Positions 43,050 to 55,253 of a DNA stretch of 64,000 nucleotides are shown here, in pieces. The stretch spans positions 33,752,257-33,816,256 of the forward strand of contig QCXZ01000003.1 in NCBI GenBank assembly GCA_025024175.1, in the 5' to 3' direction. The position numbers were made by a program, and so were the translations under genes. The number at the start of each line of letters is the position of its first letter. Within the stretch, counting starts at the first letter, position 1. The notes beneath the pieces are model-generated. The model saw only the letters and a program-made list of their open reading frames with translations, was not told where the DNA came from and did not search any database. Origin of the DNA: Rhyzopertha dominica (Eukaryota > Arthropoda > Insecta > Coleoptera > Bostrichidae).

Positions 43050-44498
43050 TGTAACGAAGTTACAAACCGGGCCTCAGCCAAGTTTCAATCCGCGGCTTTA
43101 TATCTGTCTCAAGTTCGCGATTCACGGAGTTCGCGTGGAACAACACATGCTGGCGCCAGTAGTCAGCTCTCTTGTTCCCACGAATCCAGTGAAAACTGAG
43201 AAAAGCGTGTCCGACCGCAGCGTCAAATGAGTTCTGACCGAACCGCTATACCGACCAGTCCAGCCGGATAGCCAGGTGAGTGAGCTTTAGATTAAGCTTA
43301 TGTATTGTGGTGACTTCCCAGTCCTTCCTTGCGACCCATCATTTTAAATCCCACCGCCATCCACCGTCGCTCTCTCTGTGGGGGCCGTTGGTTAGAGGTG
43401 CGCCGCATGCTAGGTTTTGTAGGCGGTCCATCTCGGCTTAAGCGACCCTTGCAGTGCAGAGAGTTGTTCTCTGGGTGTTTGCCGCATGCTAGGTTTTGTA
43501 GGCGGCCCGTGCCCGGTAAACGACTTTCTTGAGCTCCGACTGTGACGTAATCGACTGACGCCTCGACAGTTGACGGAAAGTGCGCCGCATGCTAGGTTTT
43601 GTAGGCGGTCCGCGATCTGTCTGACTGTACGAGGGGTTGTTCGCTGGGTGTTTGCCGCATGCTAGGTTTTGTAGGCGGCCCGTGCCCGGTGAACAGCTTA
43701 CGTAACTATTACACCGACCGACGCCTCGCCAGTTGACGGAAAGTGCGCCGCATGCTAGGTTTTGTAGGCGGTCCGCGATCTGTCTGACTGTACGAGGGGT
43801 TGTTCGCTGGGTGTTTGCCGCATGCTAGGTTTTGTAGGCGGCCCGTGCCCGGTGAACAGCTTAATTACGCAACCGACGATTACGTAACCGCTACTTGCAC
43901 CGTTCCTTGCATGTGCCCCGTAATCCAATCCTTCCGGCTTGATAAACGCTCACCCACCGGCGTCACCAGACATTAGCACGCTCAATTAGTCTTGTTATCG
44001 CTTGTACCGCTTGCATACCGCTAGTTGCATCATTATTGCCGCACCGTTTTGTATTATAACCGGAACCGTAGTTTAGCTTGGCTGGGCTATGCATGGGGGG
44101 GGGGCCGTTGCATAACTTAGAATAGGAGTTCATTATTGCTTGTATAATTGCTTTAACCAAAATAAAATTGTGTTAATAGGTCCTGACTGGTTTTTCTGTT
44201 TGTGCCTCCCGCACCCCGCTAACATCTTTTACAGCTGACGGCATCCACCCTCGAGTCGTTCCTTGGAAGGCCGATCTTCACTGCAGCTACCCTGGTCTGC
44301 ACACGTAAGAGGGATCGTGTGTAGTGGTCTGAGGAGCATACCTCAGGATAATAAAAAACTGGCGCCCGAGAAGACCGTCCCGACGTCGAGCCGTGAAGAA
44401 GAGCTCTGACGTCATAACCGCACCATATTACGCAACAGTCCGACCGACCACGCTCCGGCACGAAGGCCCAATCCGCTTACAACGAAAAAGGCGTCACA
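43050..44498 (+). repeat. 3' LTR (1449 bp) of the young element
   Basis: It matches the 5' LTR throughout, with about five small differences. The stem-loop motif copies lie at 43403, 43482, 43585, 43655, 43748 and 43818. AATAAA-like words near 44160 ('AAAATAAAATTG') could serve polyadenylation. Confidence 0.92.
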
Positions 44499-46587
44499 AT
44501 ATCAATCGAAAGAAAGGAAATTTTTAAAGTCACCAGCCAAAAAATTACACAGTTACCGAAATATGTATGTAGTCCTGGCCTAGTAAAAGTATCACTTTAG
44601 TGTAAGTACCCCTTAAATGTTAGATTTAGTCTACCATCGTGGACCCTGAAAATGAAACGGCCCACAACGGACGATTTTATAAAAGTAAGTATTGTTCTTA
44701 ACCACGGGATGGCACTATTACGGAGCAGCAATGTTGGTCCCCCTAAAATAATAATATTACAGGAAATAAATTATCTCATGCACACNACTCTCCACCTTCC
44801 TAGAGCGTTTTATGTTCAAAGTCCAGGGCTTTACATATTCTAAAGCAAAGTTCTAATTTACTGACAACAAAAAAACGTTCCAGCCTTGGAAATGTTTACA
44901 GTAAAATAGCCCTTAATTTTCAGTATGCGATTTGCAAATGAACACGCCAACTCGCGCCCTAACCCTTACAGTAGGTATGCTATAAGGGTGTTTACTCCTA
45001 AGAATATCTTATAAATGCATGAAAGAATTTCTGCAACCAGCGAAACGCCCACTCTGACCAAGCTCCAAATACCCATGGTAACATTACTGTGGCCACATTC
45101 AGTATCCTATTTGCATAAGAGTACACCAACCCCTAGTGTAAGATTAGTTTGCTATTATGATTAACTGAAAATACTAGCGGTCACGCTTCATCAGTGTAGC
45201 ATCAAACCTTAGTATAAGGATAGTTCACCCATGAGCTAAAAATGCATATTATGATAACACTATCGGTCCCAGCAGTTTTCCACTAGCAGAAGAACACCAT
45301 AATCCCTAGTACAATGGTAATCTATTCTTCAGCTTGCTAGCTGAGAATTTAAGCTGCATTAAATCTTTCACAGAAAAATTGCGCTAATATGCGCGATGAA
45401 TTATTGGACGTGGCTTTTGCAAATACTGTCTTGCTTAAACTCGAACGTACATACCTACATCGATAACAAACACAAGAACAACAGTCATTAAAAATATATC
45501 CCTGCCAAACAAATAAATACAAACAAATGGAGAAACAATCAAACTGAAGGTGAACTAGTATGTACGCTGTTATACACATCGCGCAGGTCACGTAATACGA
45601 GATCTGACGTCTACAAGAGCTTCGACCATTCAGAAGACGTATTACAATCCGAAAAATGGTTTNAATGTTCATATTTGTGTTGATTCACTTNTANGATTAT
45701 ATAAGTTTTTCTGTTAATAACATGTTATTGAGTAGTTCGTGTCAAAATTAAGCTAANAGTAGAAATTGGTTATATGGNTTACTGCGATTAGTGGGAAGCA
45801 CTGAATTACACTGAGGTTTGAACAGAAGATGTAATTGATAAACTTCCTAATCTTGTTTTTTTTTATTCAACAAACGACGTTTTTGTATGCTTTAATTTTC
45901 TGATTTTTGATCTCGCTTTGATGATGAAGGGGTACTGAAAGTCAATTTGTTCGGATGAAGATAGCACTCGTCTAGCAGGACTGAATGTAATTCTTTAGAT
46001 ACAATATAATGAGCCTTATAATTTGACGAAAGCAATAAGCAAGGTGTAGTATAAGTAGATATTTCTAAAACTAATATGATAATGCTTTCCCGAAGACCAA
46101 AATACATCTTGTTTTCGATAGATCCTCGTACTGGTATATTTATTTTTTTTACTGACCGTACTTACTTATTTTATAATTCCAACCATCAATCAATCAAATC
46201 TCTCAGTAGGATCTAAGGACTCAATTTCAAGTGTGAAATGCGAAAAATACATTACCTATACTAATGACAAATTCTAGTTTTATCTTGAATGTTCTTGAAC
46301 GTCATGGGCATTGTTGTGAAATGACGTTTTGATTTGTTAAGAAATAGCAGTCCTTAGAAAAAGTTTTGAAAATGAAAAGTGGCTAACTTATCTGGAATTT
46401 TGAATTTTTAATTGTATAAACCGCCAAAAATATATTTTGAATTGAACGGGTAGTTTAATTACACGACAGGCATCATGCAGTTGAATATAGTACTTGCAAT
46501 GCTAACTGCATTTTCTGTTGTCAAAAGCTCAGTAGGATTTAAAGATAATTGTTTGCAAATGTTTGTTGCCCTTAAATGAATAAACAT
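44499..46587. other. Unassigned region with possible degenerate repeats
   Basis: No gene that I can support. At 44940-45330 similar words recur ('ACCAACCCCTAGTGTAAGATTAG', 'ATCAAACCTTAGTATAAGG', 'CCATAATCCCTAGTACAATGG'), hinting at an old tandem repeat of about 90 bp. Several Ns lie at 44786 and 45663-45778. Confidence 0.35.
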
Positions 46588-46684
46588 CTACTGTGGCCAA
46601 TCCACTCGGGTCCTACGACTAGTTTTGCCTTTCTTGGGGCTCCTCGGGTAGGGATACAGAGAAAATTGACCAAAGCAGACTGCT
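46588..46684. repeat. Half copy of the 10.4-kb fold-back family
   Basis: 'CCAATCCACTCGGGTCCTACG', 'ACTAGTTTTGCC', 'GGGGCTCCTCGGGTAGGG' and 'GAAAATTGACCA' align in order with the left arm at 10410-10490. Only the left half is present, so this is a solo arm or a truncated copy. Confidence 0.6.
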
Positions 46685-47929
46685 GACTTAACACATTTAT
46701 TGCTCTTATATGGAGTGTTAAGACTTTAAAAATGTTTATCTTGATACATAATAAGCGACCTTGTTGGTAATAATTTAGGTTTTTGATTGCATAATTGTTG
46801 TTACTGAGTTTTTCCTGTTCCAAAAGATAATTTGTCCGAGATGTTGAACATTATATACTTAAGAAGAAAATATTAATAAGCCCCTAACAGTTTTAACTTA
46901 TTAAGAAGGAAAATGGAGACAACATCCTTCAGAACAAGTGGCTCGTAAAACTATGCACTTCAGAAAAATAGTTTGGTGGTACAAAAAGATCTTTTAAGAG
47001 TAAGTAAGTAAGCATTTCGCTGTTATCAACACTTGAGTTATTTTCAATGCGGTGAAGAAAGAAAGCGATACTGTTTTAAAGATGAGCTAATCATGAACAT
47101 GATTTTTAAACAACAAACGAACACAAAAATAATAACAATAGGAAGAAGATGAGTTGCTCTATTATTGTTATGAAACAAAATATAAAAAAATGTGACAATA
47201 CGGTGCAGTGTTCACTGATATATGCTACATGTACTGCGTTCCTTTAGAATTTTAAGATTGAGGTCACCGGTGAAGCACGTGGCACAGGGTAAACATCTAT
47301 CATCCTACTATTATCGTAGCGCCGTGACTATTACCGGCGAATTTTTTTTCTACCTTTTAAATTAGCAAATAAGATAATAACAACTGATTAAAAAATGCAG
47401 AAATCTAAAACGTAAACGGTGTATCCAATATAATATATTAACCTATAGGTATGATTACCCGAATGGTTTAAAAAATCACATTTACCTTCCATAATACAGG
47501 ATAGACCAATTTACGTTTACTTACTTTCATTCCACAACTCGCCAACGTTCCCGTGAAAGCTTGCTACGAGTTCGTTCTCTTTTCACAAGTATCTCAAGTG
47601 CACGTTACAGGTAAAAGAATAATTACTTCGCGAAAAGGAAGAAAGAAACATGTGCATAGAAAATGAACTGAGGCTTGCGCTTTTCAACATCAACCACAAA
47701 AGAAACTACGCCTCGGGGTATGCTACGAGATGCAACCCATTATCGGATGGGCTTAACGAACAGCGGCGCACCCAGTTTCTTTCTGGGAGGGGCGTTGGTA
47801 GCGTGAGATAGAAAAAGTACCTAGAGAAAGCAAGTAAGCTGCAGAAATAAAAATTAATAACTGGTATGGTATACATGATAATGTTTAAAAGTCCTTATTA
47901 ACAATTTCTCCATTGCGGGTACATTCGAA
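46685..47929. other. Unassigned region
   Basis: No gene seen. At 47762-47776 CAGCGGCGCACCCAG resembles a hAT-type end, but I find no matching opposite end. A GC-richer patch lies at 47530-47810. Confidence 0.3.
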
Positions 47930-48800
47930 CTTTGCTCGTGCACTCTTAAAAAATATCTTACTCCAAATCATAGAAAAGTTAATATAAATGGTATAAGAAA
48001 TTTTAGACTGATCTCAATGGCAACTTTGTAAAGTCGTTTTGGCAATACATGTATACGAGGGTGTAAAAAAATATAGCTCACCGTCTCGGCATGGCTTTAT
48101 CAAAAAAAGATCAACCACTACTGGGCTTGTAGTAGAATCTATTTCCATAAGGCTTTTGATCAAATCAATAATAATAATCTCTTAGTGCAAATATTAGACT
48201 GATTTTCACCTTCCCTTATTACCCAGCAGAGTCCAGTCATTTAAATATTGCAAGCGTATGCCAGACGAACATATTGTTAACGTGGTGTTCCACATTATTC
48301 CTACTATTTATTAATGATATTGCCAATGCATTGAACTGTTAAAAATTGTTATTTGCAGATTATCTTAAATTAATTTATGAAATAAACTCTGTAAACGATT
48401 GCCTAATTCTCCAATATTAATAAAGTGGTGTAAAATCAGTCAGTTAAACACAACATTTTAAAATCTTGTAGTGTCCGTTTCTCCCATAAATTAAACAGTG
48501 TTTTGTTTTTATTTTTACAGTATTAATAATATGCCGGAGAGGGTGCCTACGGTAAATGATCTAGGTGAACCTACATAATTAAGTTTTAATGTCCTTGTCA
48601 CAAATGTCACTAAGGCTTGTCTATAATATGTTTATTTTTGTAATTGTAAGGATTTTTCTAATATTTCTACTATATGTCACCTTTATAACTCGTTTGTAAA
48701 ATCCAACTTGGAAGATGTTGTGCTTATCTGGTACCCGACATACCTTAGTTGTCTCCCTTCTGTGTGAAAACTTGAATAGAATTTGCAATAATTTTGATAT
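47930..48800 (+). pseudogene. Jockey-type non-LTR retrotransposon RT remnant
   Basis: Reading the plus strand across frames shows RT landmarks in the right order: 'NFRLISMATL' (about 47995), 'RHGFIKKRSTTTGLVVES' (about 48090-48145), 'KAFDQI' (about 48150), 'LFINDIANALN' (about 48310), 'KLLFADYLKLIYEI' (about 48345; YADD-like box changed to FADY), 'WCKISQLN' (about 48427) and 'LYNSFVKSNLEDVVLIW' (about 48680). Stops and frame changes are frequent, so it is long dead. The jockey/CR1-like assignment rests on these motifs only. Confidence 0.65.
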
Positions 48801-51532
48801 AAACTTTGATCCGATAGACACAATTAAAATATGACTTATCATTGTTTAGAACTTGTTGGGAAATAAACTTATATATTTATTTATTTAAAACATTTTACTG
48901 AAAAAATATGGTCGTCAAATAAAATGAAAAAAAAATGTATATCTCTTTTTATTACAGCCAATAATTTATCGCTTGCTAATGTACCTATTCGTATGCTGTA
49001 GGTATGTACATAATAATTACGACAAAGTAAACTATTATCAAGCACAATCTACCCAATAGTTTTATTTACGCTTGCTATACGAAAATTTATTAATTAGCTA
49101 ATTTTATAAGCAATTAGTCTTTTGTGTCAGGGTATACTTATTATTATAACAATAGTGTAAGTAGGACTGAAAGTTTTTTTCAATAAAAATGAATTGTAAT
49201 TATTGTCAAATACTGATAAATGGGTACTGTCTTTTCTTAAATTATATTAACTTTTTTGTGTAGAGAACACATTTGGATATTCGTGAAGCCGGTTTAAATT
49301 TCAAAAACAATAATTAATAACAATAAAGAAAATGTCTTCTGAATGTGAAATAAGGTATCTTAGAGTGCTTTTCTTAATGTTTTATTTACCTAAAACAATA
49401 CAGATTCAGCGCAGAATGTACTTCACTTTTTAACCTTGTAACTGGAGAACTGGCATATGTGTGTTTGTAGAAACAGTTATATTTACTATATTCATCAAAC
49501 TACATTAAGCAATCAAATTTGAAATTGTAGCAGTCTGTAGTCTGAGGCAGAAGCAAAAATTTAAAATGATATATAGTACTATACGAAATTATAATTAAAT
49601 GCGAGTTTTGTGTTATTATTCTATTTATGTAGTATTCCAATACGTTTTATTTTGCTACAAAATCGAGAGAAACTAATGTTTGTTTTTTTATTGCTATTTC
49701 AATTTTACATTGAAGAAGTAACGAATTTAGGTAATTCTGGACGAATTCAGAGCAATGACGTGATACACTTTATCGCATAATTATCGGATAAATTTTTCTA
49801 AATAAATATTTACGTACAAGCTTTTAACAGATTTAACATGATCTTCAAAACATCTTACAGCATACAGCATTGACAATCTCGGAATAAGATAACTCAACAA
49901 TAACACAATATAATATCGCTTTTATGCACTTTATTGAGCAAACTACTGCTAGAGGAGGCGTTATATTACCGTTGTCAGTAGACCTTATTCAATCTAAAGT
50001 GAATTTATATATATCTATATAATATACAGGAATAAATAGTCAACGGAGAGCTATTCAAAAGTGCAATTCAAGAAAATTAGTTGGTTACAAAATAAACACA
50101 GCTATAATAATATAATATTATAACAACATAAAAATATTGATATGCACGACTGACTTAGCAGATGAGACAATGCACGAATTTACTTTTTTTTTTAAACAAA
50201 ATAAATTTTACTACGCCACTGAGGAAGGCTAAACAGCTGCGCCCAACGTTATTTATTATCTTATCGTTAGATGAAAATAAGCTTTCTAATCCTGCAAGGG
50301 GAGATTATAGTGAAAAAAATTTAAATATAGCCCGTATACGAAACGTTCAACCAGCTGCAAAGTTGCGTGACATCAAACTTCCTCGGCGCGTTCGAAGTTC
50401 GAACGACGTCTACATCCGGGGTTGCTATGCCGATAAGTGCAGTAAACAAATCAATCGTGATTGGCGGTGGTGGTTCTGAGACGCTAAACGANTTAAATTC
50501 GATGATTACTCTGATCAATAGTGCCGAAATATATGTTAACGTTTCTGCACTTCTGAAGTATGCAATGCAAGTCGTTTCTTGCCCCCTAGATGCTAACGTT
50601 TCCAGCTCTGGCTATTATTTTGTGGTTTCGCATCGGATATCGCTTTGCGGGCACTTTCCATGTTTCCCATGATGATTCTCTTTGTTCCAGATCTCACAAT
50701 AGTACAAAACTGCTTCGTTCATATTTTCTAAACAAGATTGCGCTTACACACTCTTTGGCGAAAAATAGGTAATAACTGACGTTGATGCAACGAAAGTTTA
50801 TATTTGTGAAGAAGAATTTAATTACACGTGTTACGTAATGTATTGTATTGTAGGCATTTCTTCAGTATATATCCTAAAAGTAAGTATTTCTATTACACCA
50901 TTGTATGTGTTCAGTATTTACAATCAACAGTTTTTGGGGTTTTCCCCAAAAGTCGACACTGTATAAAACACGAATAAATAACAATGTATAATACATATTG
51001 CAATACATTCACACACTGGAGCCACTGAACACTACTCTAAGAAATTATTAGGCTTTCAAAAATTGTCTGTTGCCTGCACCATGACATCCTCAATGTACAA
51101 GAATCAATTCCTGCCCTCGACATTATTGATGATGTCCTTAAAATGCTGCGTACACATAGCCGATACCTCGGTCGATACTATTTTTGTACCACTGACAGTT
51201 ACTTCTAGTAAACGTAACGTACACCTAATTTCAGGAGTGAGACTCCATGTCCTGGACGAGGTCCTGGATGACTCAACATCCCATCATATCATACTATATC
51301 TGGCTAAGCATTACCTTTATTTTATGGTTTCTATATCAGTAATTGATCCTAATGCCATGCTTTCTTAAGGTTTCTAAACATAAACAAAAAAACTTGAAGC
51401 TACAAAAATATCGTCTTCAATGTCTAATTATTTTTATGAATAAGTACTATTTGTTGTTCTTATTATGCACGCAAGCAAGCGATACGATACACTAAGGGGC
51501 ATGCTATCGTCGTAGCTTTTCGTTGAATCGAT
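48801..51532. other. Unassigned AT-rich region, 2.7 kb
   Basis: No gene that I can support. A GC-richer island at 50340-50480 gives overlapping open frames on both strands without recognisable domains. A frame at 51063-51368 also lacks known motifs. Confidence 0.3.
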
Positions 51533-52575
51533 AGCAATTGAGTATTATAACTTCTTTTGAAAATTACGTAAAATGAATCTTGAAGTGCATATATATCGTA
51601 CGCCATGTAAAAAAACAAAAAAATATTTGTAGGTAGAGAATTTCAGGTCTGAAATTCGAATCTTAGGAGTCACCGCCAAAACGCTTCTATCCAAGGTTAT
51701 TCAACTCGTGACGTCAAGTGTCATGTAAACATGACCGAGGAGCGTGCTATTTAATGGTGTAGTATCATTCTTGTATTGAAAAGCTTTTGTGTGGTGTTTA
51801 TTGAAAGGACGGTGTAAGAGGTCGCACCAAAAAGTGATTTGTGTAGTTTTACAAGCATCTATTATGTATGGAAAACTAAACAAGTGTTGTTCTGTACAAG
51901 GTTATAAAAGTACTTCACTCAGTACGGCTATCAAAATTTTTGTAACCGTTCCTCGAGGTTATCAACGTGTGAAAAAGTTGTTTAAGGCCCCTAGACGTGA
52001 TATGCCGAAACCGCAAAGTTTGTTTTTCTGTTGTGAAAATCATCTTAATTCTTACTGTAAGTTTTATTATTCTTTTTGGGGTTATAAGTGTTTACCATTC
52101 AGTTTCCATTTTGTTATAGCTTGAAGAGGATATGAAAAATTATATGCGTTTTAAGTTGATAGAGAGAAATGTTATAATATAGAACGACGTTGTTTCCCAT
52201 ATATTCGACTGTTAGCCGGACCGGAAGAGCCGCAAGAGCCCCAAAAATAAATGGCAATTTATATTTATTCTTACCTCTAAAATAAATGTCAAGTTTAGGG
52301 TACATTTTTATGTTTACAAATAGTGTGTTTCCAACAACCCACTGATATCAAATTATCAATGCTACGTTAATTTGATAACAATTTCACTTATGATGTTGCT
52401 TTGTTGCTTTTTATTTTAATTCTCTTGTCACAAAATGAACGCAAACAACAAACTGATAAATTGACGGGCTGAGGCTGACGCAAGACGTGCTGACCCCAGA
52501 TGTAAACAAGCGGCTATTTACAAGACACCTGACATCACGGCCAATATGTTCGCGTTTTGGCGGTCCCTTTAAATA
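51533..52575 (+). mobile_element. THAP-domain element with inverted flanks (copy A)
   Basis: About 400 bp from 51533 are nearly identical to 59158-59551. Flanking words form an inverted pair: CACCGCCAAAACGC (51671-51684) with GTGACGTCAAGTGTCATG (from about 51709), against GCGTTTTGGCGGTC (52552-52565) and its neighbour CAAGACACCTGACATCAC. Between them lies a broken THAP-like gene. The arrangement suggests a transposon of about 895 bp (51671-52565) with imperfect terminal repeats, though an inverted duplication is also possible. Confidence 0.55.
51864..52250 (+). pseudogene. Broken THAP-type zinc-finger coding region
   Basis: From the ATG at 51864 the protein reads 'KCCSVQGYKSTSLST', 'KIFVTVPRGYQRVKKLF' and 'SLFFCCENHLN', the N-terminal C2-CH pattern of THAP domains; the second Cys is replaced by Tyr. 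A possible splice donor (GTAAGT) is at 52057. After an AG at about 52120 the text 'LEEDMKNYMRFKLIE' and, after a stop, 'VSHIFDC' and 'PDRKSRKSPKNKW' continue the family pattern, with a TAG inside. THAP domains bind DNA and occur in P-element-type transposases and in host proteins. No transposase catalytic part is present. Confidence 0.6.
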
Positions 52576-54471
52576 TTCACATTTTTAATATTAAAAATAC
52601 ATCTTACGATCCATTTTTTCGAATTTATAAGCTGTCACAGCTGTTTTGTGGATTAGATGCTACCTATTAATGAGCAATTTAATAAAATATAAATACGTGG
52701 CAAATACCCAATTGTGCATATAACTTTCGAAATACATGTCCTCTTCTGAATTATCGGTTTAACAAAACAATTATTAATGCACATCACCTAACATGGAGCA
52801 CTTTCAATCTTCTTCATCGATTGACATTCTATTACAAATAACCTGGAAACTAAGTTGGTAACACAAACCACAATTAGAACACTTCGCCATTTACATTATC
52901 TATTTTATGGAGATATCTTCCAAGCAAGAGGTAGCGCCTCGGGTAGTGCTGTGTAATATGCGTCAGTGCAGTTAACTGCCAAAAACAAAGTTTGTGGGTT
53001 TACTTAAATTTTATCGATTTCAAATTGTTATTATTTTTTTCANTTCCTAATAGGTAAATAGGCTTTTTAGAATATTATTTGAAATTTTAAAAAGTTGTAT
53101 TTCCAAGCTTGGCATGTACTATTCACTGCACAGAAATACCGAATAATGTTATTTTACAGCAGTATTGAGAGCTGCTAATTTGAACAAAATAGCTTTACCT
53201 GTACAGGTTCATGAGCAAAAAATGTGATATTTGGGACTCTCTCAGACGTAAATCTACCCAAATGAAACAGTAATCACTATATTACGTTGATCTGGATTAA
53301 ATCAGTTCGGGCGATGTCAGATAATTGAGTTATGTTGCCCCTACAAGAAATGTCGTAATCAGTTGTCCTATAATAAAATCTTGTGATTTACTACAGTACA
53401 AATTATTTTTGGGGATATCTAAAATCTTGTCTGAATCCAAAGTCAATGTCAGAAAACCACAAACAATAACCAACTCCTGAACCTAAAGCGTTTTCGACGA
53501 AAATGGAAATTGCAAATGATGATGGTGCAAAGATGTGTTAATTCGTTAGATATGATATTTCCGAAGATATTTTTAAACAACTTATAAAACTGTTTATAAA
53601 AACCTAATTGTACAATATCCAAAGATGTTTATTTACAACGTCCAGTATGGGCAATTCTGTATTATGCAAATGATGGACGACGAGATCCAAGTAGGTAACT
53701 ACCGTATAAAATAAGGTGTCGTTAAAAGTAACAATAACACAAATGAATAGGTGATATTATCGCTAGGTTTATGAGCCATTGTACAATTTTAGTGTCCTGT
53801 ATTTATTAATGTTAATAGTGCATACAGGTTAGTATAGATGTATGTAGTTATGAACATATTATTGTTTTGTCACATTTTACAAGTAGTTTTTAGATGACCT
53901 AGATATCTTATTTAATTTTATAGAACTTACAAGGTATATTTACTATAAATGAGGTCAGATATGTGTGCAAAATATAGAGAAATAACCCAACAAAATTTTA
54001 CTTTTTTTACTCTTTGGAGGTTTCATTAGAAATTACACAGAGCAAAAAAATCTCTCCTTTCTTAACTTCATGGAAGAAACGAAAAACTCATTGATTTTTA
54101 TATCATGTTATTCAGCAAACGGATATCTGTGAGTACTATCACGTACATACCCTATGTATAACAAGTTTATACATTAAAAAGCAGTTTACGTTTAGGTCTG
54201 AAATCAATAGGCCATCCAGAAACACCACTGCTTTCATTTCGATTTTTTTTAGTTTCTGACGATTTATTGCGTGCAATAAATATCAACCACACTTGGTGCG
54301 AAAGTAGTTAACGAACCTACTTTTCAGTCGCTCAGTTTCATTGCAGGATGTTTGCAAGAGTCATCTTTCGATCCTGTCGACTAGAAAGTGTGCAGGTAGT
54401 TTATTATTGGGCAAGCCTTCTGTCTAGTTTCTAATTATAACGCCCCTTAATCCTAAGTGAAAAAATAAACG
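52576..54471. other. Unassigned AT-rich region
   Basis: No coding exon or repeat that I can name. One N lies at 53043. Confidence 0.35.
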
Positions 54472-54690
54472 TTGGACGTTATGTATGTTCCTAGTTTGTA
54501 CGAATCTAGTAAAACTGTCGACGACATTGTAAACGAAACTTATTGCTACAACACGACGCAATACTTTTCGGATAAAGATATTTGGAGTGAAATTCCTTCA
54601 GTTATAAATCTCGTTTTAAATATATCAAGTGAAAATATTTATAAAGCTCATTTACAACGCAGCGTTGCTGGTGTTTTGGTACAAAATTAG
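54472..54690 (+). CDS. Unrecognised open frame, possible exon
   Basis: A 72-codon frame (first usual ATG at 54481) reads 'YVPSLYESSKTVDDIVNETY' and 'FSDKDIWSEIPSVINLVLN'. The composition looks more protein-like than most chance frames here, with several N-glycosylation sequons. It ends at a TAG directly before a GTAATA donor-like site. I recognise no domain. It could be chance. Confidence 0.2.
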   Translation: MDVMYVPSLYESSKTVDDIVNETYCYNTTQYFSDKDIWSEIPSVINLVLNISSENIYKAHLQRSVAGVLVQN

Positions 54691-54952
54691 GTAATATAAT
54701 TTATAGGTACATAAACTTTTTAGAGATTCATTATAGGTACGCAATTTTTTCAATCTCGTTTCTAGATGACATTAAAAAACAAATCACTTGTATTATGCAC
54801 CAAGAAGTAGTACTTACATCTGTATAGGGTATTATTACCTACTTGTATACAACACACGCACCCAATATTTTTGTATTAGCTTTGATTGTTCTATATTCAA
54901 AGGTATTAGTTGTATCGTTGTCTGAAATGTTGTGCTGTTGTGCATACAGGTT

Positions 54953-55253
54953 ACAGGCTGCAAAAGCAACGATAAAAGTAAGAACAACGGAAAGAAATCT
55001 CCGACTTACAACTGCCTATAAAAATAATACTCATAAAGTAGTGGAAAACATGACCAAGTACATATTCCAAAATGCGACGTATCTAACGCAAAGACCTTCT
55101 AATAAAAATAGTAGAATAGGTCCCATTAGGTATTATTCAGCCAAAGCTAATACCTTAAATATAGCTAATGTAATCATTCAAAATGACAAGGCATATCAGC
55201 ATATCATTACAAGAGCTATCACGTGTTGTTTAAAACCATTCGGAATTTTTTAA
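54953..55253 (+). CDS. Unrecognised open frame, possible terminal exon
   Basis: After an acceptor-like 'TGTGCATACAG' the frame reads 'LQAAKATIKVRTTERNLRLT' and continues for about 100 codons to 'RAITCCLKPFGIF' and a stop. Together with 54472-54690 it could belong to a small spliced gene, but the phases cannot be verified and no family is recognised. Confidence 0.2.

Larger units (their letters stand above)
37326..44498 (+). mobile_element. Young, non-autonomous Ty3/gypsy-type LTR retrotransposon with chimeric pol
   Basis: Two direct repeats of about 1450 bp (37326-38775 and 43050-44498) bound a 4.27-kb interior. Between them I count only about five differences, so the insertion is recent. 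The order is LTR, primer-binding site, tandem-repeat leader, gag, protease, integrase N-terminal fragment, extra zinc knuckles, short tandem repeat, polypurine tract, LTR. RT, RNase H and the integrase catalytic core are missing, so movement would need enzymes from a relative. The LTRs start TGT and end ACA. Flanking bases (tataa and atatc) do not form a clear target duplication. Confidence 0.9.

Noticed and set aside
47762..47795. CAGCGGCGCACCCAG, a possible hAT end
   Set aside because: No matching opposite end or target duplication nearby.
50160..50672. Overlapping open frames on both strands in a GC-richer patch
   Set aside because: No domain and no splice support; open frames on both strands are expected from the local composition.
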